A stretch of 64,000 bases of DNA from Streptomyces misionensis. GTDB taxonomy: Bacteria; Actinomycetota; Actinomycetes; Streptomycetales; Streptomycetaceae. Position 1 is the first letter of the stretch. Each line of letters starts with the position of its first letter. Of this stretch, positions 47,768-58,384 are shown piece after piece. The notes under the pieces are model-generated. The model was given only the letters and a program-made list of their open reading frames with translations, had not been told where the DNA came from and did not search any database. Both the position numbers and the translations under genes were made by a program. The stretch spans positions 6,199,001 through 6,263,000 of the forward strand of contig NZ_FNTD01000004.1 of NCBI RefSeq assembly GCF_900104815.1, in the 5' to 3' direction.

Positions 47768-48682
47768 TTGAGCCTGCGGCAGATGGAGTACTTCGTGACG
47801 GTCGTCCAGGAGGCGTCCTTCACGCGTGCGGCGGACGCCCTGCACGTCACCCAGCCCGCCCTCTCGCACCAGATCAAGGCGCTGGAGAAGGCGGTCGGCG
47901 GGGCACTGCTGGAGCGGCTGCCCCGGGGTGTGCGGCTCACCCCGATGGGCCGCGCCTTCCTGCCGCACGCCGAACTCGCCGTCCGCAGCGCCGCGCAGGC
48001 CCGTCGCGCGGCCCGCGCCGCCGCCGGGGCCGAGGGCGGCGAACTGCACGTCGCCGCCCTGCACTCCATCGCCGTCGGGGCCCTGCCCGACGTGTTCGCC
48101 CGCTGGCGCGCCGCCCATCCGAGGGTCCTGCTGCGGCTGCACGAGTACGCCACGTCGGAGGCGCTGGAGGAGGCCGTGCGCCGCGGTACCGCCGATCTCG
48201 CCGTGGGCCCCGAGCCCGTCGAGCCGCCCGGGACCGTGGTGCCGATCGGGGCGGAGGAGATCGTCCTGGTGGTGCCGTTCGACGACCGGCTGGCGGGGCG
48301 CACGACGGTGACGCTGCCCGAACTCGCGGACCGTTCCTGGGTCCGCTGCGCGATGGAACCCGTGGTGCACGGCGCGCGCTTCCTCGACTGGGCCTGCGGG
48401 CAGGCCGGGTTCACGCCCCGGACGGCGGTGTGGACCGAGCAGGCGTCCACGGCGGTACGGATGGCGGCCGCCGGGGTCGGGGTGTGCGCCGCGGCCGCCC
48501 ACATCGTGCGCGGCGCGGTCGGCGAGGACTGCGTCGTGCTCACGCCCGACCCGGTCTGGCGGCGCCCGCTCGCCGTCTACGCGCGGGTGCCGCCCACCGG
48601 GGCCGCCGAGGCCTTCGTGACGTTGCTGCGGGCCGTCTGGCCCAGCGTGAGCGGGCTTCCGCAGCGGTCCGGCACCGCGTGA
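47768..48682 (+). CDS. LysR-family transcriptional regulator
   Basis: The 304-residue protein has a LysR winged helix (LRQMEYFVTVVQEASFTRAA, THVTQPALSHQIK-like TLHVTQPALSHQIKALE) and a periplasmic-binding-protein-like effector domain from about residue 90. Start is TTG 47768 (MSLRQMEYF), supported by GGGAGGGCGGGGAG directly upstream; no ATG fits. Divergent from lpdA with an LTTR-like box in between, so control of lpdA or itself is likely. The effector is unknown. Confidence 0.88.
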   Translation: MSLRQMEYFVTVVQEASFTRAADALHVTQPALSHQIKALEKAVGGALLERLPRGVRLTPMGRAFLPHAELAVRSAAQARRAARAAAGAEGGELHVAALHSIAVGALPDVFARWRAAHPRVLLRLHEYATSEALEEAVRRGTADLAVGPEPVEPPGTVVPIGAEEIVLVVPFDDRLAGRTTVTLPELADRSWVRCAMEPVVHGARFLDWACGQAGFTPRTAVWTEQASTAVRMAAAGVGVCAAAAHIVRGAVGEDCVVLTPDPVWRRPLAVYARVPPTGAAEAFVTLLRAVWPSVSGLPQRSGTA

Positions 48683-48817
48683 TCCGGGCCGCAGGCGCGA
48701 CCGTCCGGGCATGGCGGGCCCGGCGGTGACGGCCGGGGCGCCGGTCCGGGCGTCTGCGGGCGCACGCGTGGGTCCGGCCGTCCGCGGGTGCTGTGCCGGT
48801 CGCCCGGCGAGCGGCGG

Positions 48818-49501
48818 TCAGCCCAGGGCGAGCCACCGGACGCCGAGTTGTCCGACCCGCGCGCTCTCCGTCTCGTCCAGCGGCTCGCGGCCGGTGGCCT
48901 TGCGCAGGAAACGCGCGCGGCTCCAGCCCAGTGTCCCGGTGGCGGTCGCCTGCTCGGGGCCGAGGAGCAGTTCCAGCACGGCGTCGCCGGCCGACGAGGT
49001 GAGCCAGGGCGCACGGCCGAGTGCGTCGGCCAGGTCGAGGCCGTGGAGGGCGACCTCGACGACCCGGGTGAGCAGGAACTCCGGCAGGAGCATGGCGTCA
49101 CCGTGACGCGTCCGCACGGTGCGGCCGGGCGGCTGGGCCCGGCACAGCCGGTCGACGCGTCGCCAGGTCGCGGTGAAGTCCGCGGCGATGTCACCGCCCT
49201 CGGCCGGCTGCGCCGCCCGGTCCCGGGCCAGGGCGATCCGGGCGCCGTTGGTCCGGGCCGAGAAGCGGTCGTCCGGGCGGTAGTACTCCGCCGCGGAGAT
49301 CCGGGCCGCGTCCGGGGCGGGCGCGTCGAGCATGCCCGGGAGCCAGTCGATCACGACGCAGATGTGCCCCAGCAGGTCGCGCACGGTCCACGGGACGCAG
49401 CGTGTCGGCAGGCTCCACTCCGCCTCGGACAGTCCTGACACCGCATCGTCCAGCGCCGTCGATTCCCGGCGGAACGCTTCGAGCACGGGTTCGTGATCCA
49501 T
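48818..49501 (-). CDS. Maleylpyruvate isomerase family mycothiol-dependent enzyme
   Basis: The 227-residue protein starts MDHEPVLEAFRRESTALDDA (ATG 49501). It has the MDMPI N-terminal metal motif CVPWTVRDLLGHICVVIDWL and the second His in RVVEVALHGLDLADALGR. Such enzymes use mycothiol, as expected in actinobacteria. Located between treY and the LysR region; the trehalose context looks coincidental. Confidence 0.85.
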   Translation of the reverse strand: MDHEPVLEAFRRESTALDDAVSGLSEAEWSLPTRCVPWTVRDLLGHICVVIDWLPGMLDAPAPDAARISAAEYYRPDDRFSARTNGARIALARDRAAQPAEGGDIAADFTATWRRVDRLCRAQPPGRTVRTRHGDAMLLPEFLLTRVVEVALHGLDLADALGRAPWLTSSAGDAVLELLLGPEQATATGTLGWSRARFLRKATGREPLDETESARVGQLGVRWLALG

Positions 49502-49593
49502 TCCGGTGACCCTACCGACCGGGTGCGGTCGGGCACCCGGTGGTGATCGGGGCCGGCCGGCGCGGACGCGGTCCGCCGCACCGCGTCGGCGGA

Positions 49594-51963
49594 TCAGTCC
49601 GCCGTGCTCCGTTCCAGCAGCGCGACCGGCAGGGGCGCGAACAGGTCGGCCGCCCGGACACGGCCGGTGAACTCGCGTTCGGGATGCAGGACGTCGGTCC
49701 AGCGGCCGGGGGGCAGGGGCAGCAGGGTGTCTTGCCAGCCGCCCGACTCGGCGAGCCGCAGCGAGAGGCGGGTGACGGCCGTGATCACCTCGCCGGAGCG
49801 GGCGAACGCCGTGCAGTGCTCCGCCGCGGGGCCCTCGGCGGGCAGGGGGGTGTGGGAGGCGGCGGGGCCGAAGGCGTCGGGGCGGCGGGCGCGCAGCCGC
49901 AGCGCGGCGGCGGTCAGCGCGTTCTTCTCGCCGGGCGACAGGGGCGGGAAGGCGGCCGGGCGCCGGTTGTCGGGGTCCACCAGGGCCCGGAACTCGCCCT
50001 CGGCGCCCTGGTAGACGTCCGGGACCCCCGGCATCGTCAGATGGACCAGGGCGGTGCCGAGGACGTTGGCGCGGATGTGCGGCTCCAGGGCCTTGCGGAA
50101 GGCGGCCACGCGGTCGCCGGGCGGCCCGCACGGACCGGCCGCGACGAAGGCGGCCACCGCCTCCTCGTACGGCGCCTCCCGCTCGGTCCAGCTGGTGTAC
50201 ATGCCCGCCTCGCGCACATGCTTCAGCAGGGCCTCGCGCACCCGCTCCTCCTCGGCGGGCCCCAGCCCGAACACCGTCTGCCAGGCCGCCCAGGCCAGCT
50301 GCCCGTCGGGCACGCCCTCCTGCCCCCGGGTCAGCTCGGCCACCAGCTCCGCCCAGCGGGACGGGCATTCGGTGAGCACCGCGAGGGCCGCGCGGACGTC
50401 GGCGCTGCGCTTGGTGTCGTGCGTGGTGACCGCCGTACCGGTGAGCGGCCAGTCGCGCTGCACCCGTGCGCAGTGGGCGTGGAACTCGCGCGGGGACACC
50501 CCCGGCCGGCCCGGGTCACCGCCCACCTCGGTCGCCGACAGCAGCGGAACGTAGCGGTAGAACGCCGTGTCCTCCACCGACTTGGCGCGCAGCGCGGAGG
50601 CGGTCTGCGCGAACCGGGTGCGCAGCTCCACCCGGTCGGCGTGGTCCGGCGCGGCCGGGTCGCCGGGCGGCTCGACCAGCAGCCGGCGCACGACGTCGAC
50701 GGCCGCCGCCTCCTCCGGCACCACGAAGGCGAGCCGGGCCTCCTCGGCGGCCTCCTCGGTGATCGCGAGGGCCGCGTCGCCGGACGCGTAGGGCCGGTAG
50801 ACCCGCATGCGGACCAGCAGCTCCTCCAGGGCCGTGCGCAGCGCCCAGGGCGCCCGGTCGCGCAGCGCCAGGTCCGGCGAGGTGGCGCACAGCCGGGCGG
50901 CGACCCGGGTGAGCCGGTCGGTCTCGGTGGCGAGTTCGTGCGTGAGCACCTTGTAGGCGGCCCGCCGTACCGTGGCGTCCCAGACCCCGCCGCGGTCCGG
51001 CTGCGGAGCCGCGAAGTCCCGGTATTCGGCGAGGAGTTCGGCCGCGCCGTCCGGGTCCGTGAACAGGCCGTCGACCTGGCGCAGGGCGTCGTAGCCGGTG
51101 GTGCCCGCGACCGGCCAGGAGGGCGGCAGGTGTTCACCGTCGGCGAGGATCTTCTCCACCACCGTCCAGCGCCCGCCGGTCGCCTCGTGCAGCCGCGCGA
51201 GATAGCCGTCGGGGTCGGCGAGGCCGTCCGGGTGGTCCACGCGCAGCCCGTCCACCACGCCCTCCGCCAGCAGTTGGAGGACCTTGCCGTGGATGGCCTC
51301 GAAGACCTCGGGGTCCTCCACCCGCACCCCGATCAGCTCCGAGATGCTGAAGAACCGCCGGTAGTTCAGCTCCGTGCGGGCCAGCCGCCACCACACCGGG
51401 CGGTACCACTGGGCGTCCAGCAACTCGGGCAGCGGCAGGTGCGCGGTGCCGGCGCGCAGCGGCAGCACGTGGTCGTGGCAGCGCAGGACGTCGCCGTCGA
51501 CCCTCAGGTGCTCCAGCTGCGCGCCGAGCGGTCCGCCCAGCACCGGCAGCAGCACCCGGCCGTCCCCGGCCGCCCAGTCGATGTCGAACCAGCGCGCGTA
51601 CGGCGACCGCGGCCCTTCGCGCAGCACCTCCCACAGGGCCTGGTTGTGCCGGGGCGCCAGCGCCATGTGGTTGGGCACGATGTCCAGCACCAGGCCCAGA
51701 CCGTGCTCCCGGGCGGTGCCGGCCAGCGCCCGCAGCCCCTCCTCCCCGCCGAGTTCCGCGCGCACCCGGGTGTGGTCCACGACGTCGTAGCCGTGCGTGG
51801 AGCCCGGTACGGCCTCCAGGACCGGTGACAGGTGCAGGTGCGACACGCCGAGCGAGGCGAGGTACGGGACGGCCGCCGCGGCGGCGGAGAACGGGAAGGC
51901 GGGCTGGAGCTGGAGCCGGTAGGTGGCCGTGGGCACCTCCGGTCCGGGTCGCGCTGAGGTCAT
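49594..51963 (-). CDS. treY: Malto-oligosyltrehalose synthase TreY
   Basis: The 789-residue glycoside hydrolase 13 enzyme turns the reducing end of maltodextrins into a trehalosyl end. N-terminal TATYRLQL and HLSPVLEAVPGSTHGYDVVD are TreY hallmarks. Catalytic blocks: VDGLRVDHPDGLADPDGYL (nucleophile Asp), WTVVEKILADGE (Glu) and VTTHDTKRSADVRA (Asp). It acts with TreZ (frameshifted here, 6 kb downstream) and the debranching enzyme GlgX encoded 75 bp upstream on the same strand. Confidence 0.95.
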   Translation of the reverse strand: MTSARPGPEVPTATYRLQLQPAFPFSAAAAAVPYLASLGVSHLHLSPVLEAVPGSTHGYDVVDHTRVRAELGGEEGLRALAGTAREHGLGLVLDIVPNHMALAPRHNQALWEVLREGPRSPYARWFDIDWAAGDGRVLLPVLGGPLGAQLEHLRVDGDVLRCHDHVLPLRAGTAHLPLPELLDAQWYRPVWWRLARTELNYRRFFSISELIGVRVEDPEVFEAIHGKVLQLLAEGVVDGLRVDHPDGLADPDGYLARLHEATGGRWTVVEKILADGEHLPPSWPVAGTTGYDALRQVDGLFTDPDGAAELLAEYRDFAAPQPDRGGVWDATVRRAAYKVLTHELATETDRLTRVAARLCATSPDLALRDRAPWALRTALEELLVRMRVYRPYASGDAALAITEEAAEEARLAFVVPEEAAAVDVVRRLLVEPPGDPAAPDHADRVELRTRFAQTASALRAKSVEDTAFYRYVPLLSATEVGGDPGRPGVSPREFHAHCARVQRDWPLTGTAVTTHDTKRSADVRAALAVLTECPSRWAELVAELTRGQEGVPDGQLAWAAWQTVFGLGPAEEERVREALLKHVREAGMYTSWTEREAPYEEAVAAFVAAGPCGPPGDRVAAFRKALEPHIRANVLGTALVHLTMPGVPDVYQGAEGEFRALVDPDNRRPAAFPPLSPGEKNALTAAALRLRARRPDAFGPAASHTPLPAEGPAAEHCTAFARSGEVITAVTRLSLRLAESGGWQDTLLPLPPGRWTDVLHPEREFTGRVRAADLFAPLPVALLERSTAD

Positions 51964-52038
51964 GGGAACCTAGGTACCCATCCCGCCCGCCCTGTCACCG
52001 CCGCCGGGCCGACCGGCGGATCGGGTCGCCCGCTCGGG

Positions 52039-54147
<2,109 letters not shown>

Positions 54148-54531
54148 GGACACGACTCTCCCAGCTGTGCGGCCCGCTCGGGCCGCGTTGCGCTACGAGT
54201 CCCCCTGACGGCAGGAAGTCTCCCCCGAAAACGGGAACAGGTGTGAGGGGGCGCGGCCGGACCGGGTGGGGCAGGGCGGGGCGCGCCGGGAGCGGGGGCC
54301 GTGGGCGCGCACGGCACGTCGGCGGCCGGAGGCGCCGGTGGCCCGGCCGGGTGCGCCCCGGGAGCCCCCGCTATGAAACCGCTCACTCCCGGTGCCCCGC
54401 CGGGGCGGAACGGCCCGGAAACCCCAAGCAGTTGAGCGAAGCAGCCGGGGAACCGACCTGTCCATCCGGCTGCAGCGCACAGTGCTACCGGAGTACCCTT
54501 CCTTGATCGTTGAGACGGGAGAGGCCCGGAA
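54148..54531. other. Intergenic region between divergent glgX and SAV2148-like genes
   Basis: This 384-bp spacer is very GC-rich with several short self-complementary runs (for example CCCCGCCGGGG near 54403-54413). No gene or clear operator is seen. Promoters of both flanking genes must lie here; none stands out. Confidence 0.4.
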
Positions 54532-55788
54532 GTGGAAGGCGGTGCACGGGTGGGCTCGGGAGGGCTGGAGCTGCCCCCTGGTGACGAGGGTCACGAGGGG
54601 AACTCCGCGGACGTCCCGCCCGGCGCGGTGTCGCTGGCACGGCCGATGGACGCGGGTTCCATCGGGCCGGAGCTGGACTGGGACGCCGACGCCTGGCACG
54701 AGGTGCGCACCCGCGCCCAGCGGGCCGGCCGGGCCTACATCTGGCTGAACCTGGTGGAGCAGCGGCTGCGGTCGGTCGTCGCGGCCGTCCTGCGGCCGGT
54801 CTACGAGCCCGTGCACGGCGACGAGTGGGTGGTCGCCGCCGCCGGACCGGCCGGTCAGGAGTGGGTGCAGCGCGCGGTCGCCGTCCGCGAAGTCAGCCGC
54901 CGCAAGGGCTACTTGCTCGACCCGGCCGACGACAACGTGCTCAGTTTCCTGACGCTGCCGCAGCTGCGCGAACTGATGGTGCAGCACTGGCCCTGCTTCG
55001 AGCCGTACTTCGACGAGCGCCGCGACCTCGAACTCGCCCTGGACGAGCTGGAGGTGACCCGCAACGTCGTCTCCCGCAACCGGGCCCTGTCCGAGGCGGT
55101 GCTCGGCCAGGCGGAGCGCGCCTCGGCCCGGCTCCTGGAGATGCTCGGCGCGGGCGGCGACGTGCCCTCCGCGCGCCGGCTGCCGGTCGACGCGGTGGAG
55201 GACCTGGTCGGCGACCGGTACGCGGACGTGGTCGCCGTGCACTCTGACCGGGTGCGGCTGATGCGCCAGTTCCCGGCCGAGGACATCTTCGGCGGCGCCC
55301 GGCGCCTCGACGCCATCGGCATCGGCCTCAACCTGCTGGTGCAGAACTTCTCCGGGCGGCGCCTGATCCGGCTCGCCGAGTCCGGCTGCCGGGTGCGGCT
55401 GCTCTTCCTCAACCCCGCCTCCAGCTCGGTCAAGCGCCGCGAGCGCGAACTCGGCATGAAGCGCGGCGAACTCAGCCGCTCGGTCGAGATGAACATCCTG
55501 CACATGCGCCGGGTGCGCTCCCGGCTGCGCGACCCGGGCGCCTTCGAGATCCAGGTCTACGACGAGACGCCCCGCTTCACCGCCTACCTGGTGGACGGCG
55601 ACGGTGCCGACGGCGTCGCCGTGGTGCAGTCCTATCTGCGCGGGGCGCGCGGCATGGAGTCCCCCGTGCTGGTGCTGCGCAACGGCAGCCGCCTGGTCAA
55701 GTCGGACGACGCGGGCGAAGCCGGGCTGTTCCCGACATACCGTGAGGAGTTCGAGCTGGCCTGGGCCGATTCGCGCCCGGTGTCCTGA
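54532..55788 (+). CDS. SAV2148-family HEPN domain protein
   Basis: The 418-residue protein has no membrane or signal segment. The N-terminal half is helical (HEPN-like; AWHEVRTRAQRAGRAYIWLN); the C-terminal half (FSGRRLIRLAESGCRVRLLF, LNPASSSVKRRERELG) has an alternating fold resembling the PLD-like or nucleotide sensors of related proteins. This is the layout of the Streptomyces SAV2148 family, whose function is unknown; HEPN domains are often RNases. I do not see a clear R-x4-6-H catalytic motif. GTG 54532 is preceded by GGGAGAGG; GTG 54550 is an alternative. Confidence 0.8.
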   Translation: MEGGARVGSGGLELPPGDEGHEGNSADVPPGAVSLARPMDAGSIGPELDWDADAWHEVRTRAQRAGRAYIWLNLVEQRLRSVVAAVLRPVYEPVHGDEWVVAAAGPAGQEWVQRAVAVREVSRRKGYLLDPADDNVLSFLTLPQLRELMVQHWPCFEPYFDERRDLELALDELEVTRNVVSRNRALSEAVLGQAERASARLLEMLGAGGDVPSARRLPVDAVEDLVGDRYADVVAVHSDRVRLMRQFPAEDIFGGARRLDAIGIGLNLLVQNFSGRRLIRLAESGCRVRLLFLNPASSSVKRRERELGMKRGELSRSVEMNILHMRRVRSRLRDPGAFEIQVYDETPRFTAYLVDGDGADGVAVVQSYLRGARGMESPVLVLRNGSRLVKSDDAGEAGLFPTYREEFELAWADSRPVS

Positions 55789-55824
55789 ACCGTCCCCGGC
55801 GAGAAGCGGAACGCGGTCCTCTGG

Positions 55825-55847
55825 TTGTCAGTGGCGCGTGCGAAGGT
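55825..55847 (+). promoter_or_regulatory. RecA-independent DNA-damage promoter-like motif before the exonuclease gene
   Basis: TTGTCAGTG (55825-55833), eight bases, then GAAGGT (55842-55847). The mycobacterial RecA-NDp consensus bound by the PafBC activator is TTGTCRGTG-N8-TANNNT; here the -35 part is perfect and the -10 part differs only in its first base. It lies 44 bp upstream of the exonuclease ATG in the right orientation. Confidence 0.6.
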
Positions 55848-55890
55848 GGAGACCACTGGGGGAACGCACCGTCAAGAAGGGGGACCACCC

Positions 55891-56613
55891 ATGGGCTGGC
55901 ACCGGGAGCTGCTGATCGGTTTCGACCTGGAGACGACCGGCACGGATCCGCGCGAGGCGCGCATCGTCAGCGGCGCGGTGATCGAGGTCAGGGCCGGCGA
56001 ACGACTGGGACACCGGGAGTGGCTGGCCGACCCGGGCGTGGAGATCCCGGAGGACGCGGTCGCCGTGCACGGCATCAGCAACGAACGCGCGGCGGCCGAG
56101 GGCGAGCCGGCCGACCGGGTGGCCGACGCCATCGCCCGCGCGCTGGTGTCCTACTGGACGGCGGGCGTCCCCGTCGTCGCCTACAACGCGGCCTTCGACC
56201 TCACCCTGCTCTCCGCCGAACTGCGCCGCCACGGACTGCCGTCGCTCTCCGACCGCCTCGGCGGCCTCGCCCCGGCCCCCGTCGTCGATCCCTATACGAT
56301 CGACCGCTGGGCCGACCGCTACCGCCGCGGCAAGCGGAACCTGGAGGCGGTGTGCGCGGAGTACGGCGTCGTCCTGGAGGCGGCGCACAACGCCTCGGCC
56401 GACGCCCTCGCCGCGGCCCGCCTGGCCACCGCGATAGCCGACCGCCACCCCAAGATCGCCGCCCTCGGCCCCGCGGAACTGCACCGCAGGCAGATCGAGT
56501 GGTACGCGCAGTGGGCGGCCGACTTCCAGGCCTTCCTGCGCCGCAAGGGGGAGGCGGCGGCGGTGGTGGACGGCGCGTGGCCGCTGCGGGAGCTGACGCC
56601 CGAGGTGGTGTGA
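55891..56613 (+). CDS. DnaQ-like 3'-5' exonuclease
   Basis: The 240-residue protein is a DEDDh exonuclease: ExoI motif IGFDLETTGTDPREARIV (Asp-Glu), ExoII VVAYNAAFDLTLLSAEL (Asp), ExoIII AHNASADALAAARLA (His-x4-Asp). It resembles the epsilon proofreading subunit but without the polymerase-binding tail, as in small repair exonucleases. AAGAAGGGGG lies before ATG 55891. The upstream RecA-NDp-like promoter suggests induction by DNA damage. Confidence 0.9.
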   Translation: MGWHRELLIGFDLETTGTDPREARIVSGAVIEVRAGERLGHREWLADPGVEIPEDAVAVHGISNERAAAEGEPADRVADAIARALVSYWTAGVPVVAYNAAFDLTLLSAELRRHGLPSLSDRLGGLAPAPVVDPYTIDRWADRYRRGKRNLEAVCAEYGVVLEAAHNASADALAAARLATAIADRHPKIAALGPAELHRRQIEWYAQWAADFQAFLRRKGEAAAVVDGAWPLRELTPEVV

Positions 56614-56656
56614 CGGGGCGTTCGCGGGAGTGCGGCAGAGCGGTTCGGCGCGGCGC

Positions 56657-57520
56657 TCAGAAGGGGTACCAGCGCACCGACTCGTCCCCGTCCCGCAGTG
56701 AGGCCACCCGGCGGCGGAACTCCGCCAGCGCCTTGGGGTTGCTCGGCGCGTGCTGGGCCACCCAGGCACAGCTGGCCGTCTCCCGGGCGCCGCGGAGCAC
56801 CGAGCACCCCTCCCACTCGCGCACGTCCCAGCCGTAGGTCCCGGTGAACGCGTCGTACGCCTCGGCCGGCAGCCCGTACCGGTCGCGGGACAGCGCCATG
56901 ACCACCAGGTCGTGCTCGCGCAGGTCGGCCGAGAAGGTCTCCAGGTCCACCAGGACCGGCCCGTGCGGACCGATGTGCACATTGCGGGGCAGCGCGTCGC
57001 CGTGGATCGGGCCCGGCGTCAGACGGGGCGTCAGCGCGGCCGCGGCCGCCGCGAAGCCGTCCCGGCGCTCGCGCAGATACGCCGCGTCCTCGGGGTCGAT
57101 CGCCGTACCCGCCAGCCGCAGCCAGCGCTCCACCCCGCCGAGCAGTTCCCGGCGCGGCAGCGCGAACGGCGCGGCGGGCAGGGCGTGCACGACCCGCAGC
57201 AGCTCGGCCAGGTCCCTGGGCTCGGCGGGCCGCTCGGCATCGGGCAGCCGGTGCCACACGGTCACCGGGTGACCGCCCACCAGACGCGGCTCCGGCTCGG
57301 CGGCCCGTACCGCGGGCACGCCCGCCTCGGCCAGCCACCCGGCGATGGCCAGCTCGCGCCGGGCCCGCTCCAGCAGCTCGGCGTCCCGGCCCACCTTGAC
57401 CACCAGGTCACCGGCGGCGAACACCGCGTTCTCGCCGAGCGCGAGCAGCCGCGCGTCCCCGGCCGCGACCGTCGGCACCCCAGCCGCGGCCAGCACCTCC
57501 CGCGCCCGTGCCTCGTCCAT
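56657..57520 (-). CDS. Aminoglycoside phosphotransferase (APH) family kinase
   Basis: The 287-residue protein has a complete APH site: N-lobe LVVKVGRDAELLERARREL (Lys), catalytic loop PGPIHGDALPRNVHIG (His-Gly-Asp...Asn) and metal Asp in VLVDLETFSADLREHDLVVM. It phosphorylates a hydroxyl of an unknown small molecule; resistance is not implied. Start ATG 57520 (MDEAREV...). Its promoter lies near an A/T-rich palindrome at 57669-57681. Confidence 0.85.
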   Translation of the reverse strand: MDEARAREVLAAAGVPTVAAGDARLLALGENAVFAAGDLVVKVGRDAELLERARRELAIAGWLAEAGVPAVRAAEPEPRLVGGHPVTVWHRLPDAERPAEPRDLAELLRVVHALPAAPFALPRRELLGGVERWLRLAGTAIDPEDAAYLRERRDGFAAAAAALTPRLTPGPIHGDALPRNVHIGPHGPVLVDLETFSADLREHDLVVMALSRDRYGLPAEAYDAFTGTYGWDVREWEGCSVLRGARETASCAWVAQHAPSNPKALAEFRRRVASLRDGDESVRWYPF

Positions 57521-57668
57521 CGTCGTGCCTCCGTCGTCCCGAGCCGTCGTACGGGGTCCCGGCGGATGCCGTTTCCCCCGGCCAGTCTCCCATTCGCCCT
57601 GGCCGGGCCCGCCCGCGAGGCGGGGATGTCCGTTCCGCCGCCAGAGATCCACTTTGTGATTACGAAAG

Positions 57669-57681
57669 CTTGTTGAACAAG
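57669..57681. promoter_or_regulatory. Perfect palindrome CTTGTT-G-AACAAG in an A/T-rich island
   Basis: The 13-bp element (57669-57681) sits in a local A/T-rich stretch (57650-57685), unusual here, about 150 bp upstream of the APH gene and 130 bp upstream of the DUF1697 gene. Candidate operator or promoter for the minus-strand gene. Confidence 0.35.
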
Positions 57682-57760
57682 TCACAGCCGCGTGCAGAGG
57701 TTGATCCCGACCCCGTCGAACCGGCAGAGTTTCGCGCAGCCCGAGCGAAGCACGGGCCCC

Positions 57761-57795
57761 GGCCGTCGTGCCCGCCCCCACGGGGCACGACGGCC
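57761..57795. terminator. 13-bp-stem hairpin upstream of the DUF1697 gene
   Basis: GGCCGTCGTGCCC (57761-57773) pairs perfectly with GGGCACGACGGCC (57783-57795), 9-nt loop, followed by GTTCT. It ends 16 bp before the DUF1697 GTG, overlapping where its promoter must be (TAAGCT at 57799-57804), so it may insulate the gene or act as a control element. Confidence 0.5.
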
Positions 57796-57811
57796 GTTCT
57801 AAGCTGACCGG

Positions 57812-58363
57812 GTGACCACCTATGCGGCGCTGTTGCGCGGGATCAACGTCGGCGGCAACCGCAAGCTCCCCATGGCCGACCTGCGCGCCCTGCTCGGCGG
57901 CCTCGGCCACACCGGCGTCCGCACCCATCTGCAGAGCGGCCAGGCGGTGTTCACCGCCGGCCACGGCGACGAGGACACCCTCGCGGCGGAGCTGGCCGAC
58001 GCGATCGAGGAGCGCTTCGGCTTCGCGGTGGACGTCCTGGTGCGCGACCACGCCTACCTGGCCGAAGTGGCCCGCGCCTGCCCCTTCCCGGCCGCCGACC
58101 TGGCGGCCCGGCAACTGCACGTCACCTACTTCTCCGCGCCCGTCACCCCCGACCGCTACGCGCACATCGACCAAGCGGCCCATCTCCCCGAGGAGTTCCG
58201 CCTCGGCGACCGCTGCCTGTACCTGTACGCCCCCGACGGCCTCGGCCGCTCCAAGCTCGCCGCGGCGCTGAGCCGGCCGCGCGCCACCAAGGACCTGATC
58301 GCCACCAGCCGGAACTGGAACACCGTGGTCAAGCTGGTCGAGCTGACCACGCCGGCGACCTGA
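57812..58363 (+). CDS. DUF1697 family protein
   Basis: The 183-residue protein starts MTTYAALLRGINVGGNRKLP, the DUF1697 hallmark, continues MADLRALLGGLGHTGVRTHL and ends in the conserved ATSRNWNTVVKLVELT. No biochemical function is established for the family. A TAAGCT box 8 nt before GTG 57812 suggests a leaderless transcript. A PanE-like gene follows after 21 bp with GGAGAGGGG before its ATG, so they may be co-transcribed. Confidence 0.9.
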   Translation: MTTYAALLRGINVGGNRKLPMADLRALLGGLGHTGVRTHLQSGQAVFTAGHGDEDTLAAELADAIEERFGFAVDVLVRDHAYLAEVARACPFPAADLAARQLHVTYFSAPVTPDRYAHIDQAAHLPEEFRLGDRCLYLYAPDGLGRSKLAAALSRPRATKDLIATSRNWNTVVKLVELTTPAT

Positions 58364-58384
58364 ACACGGAGAGGGGACCGGCCG

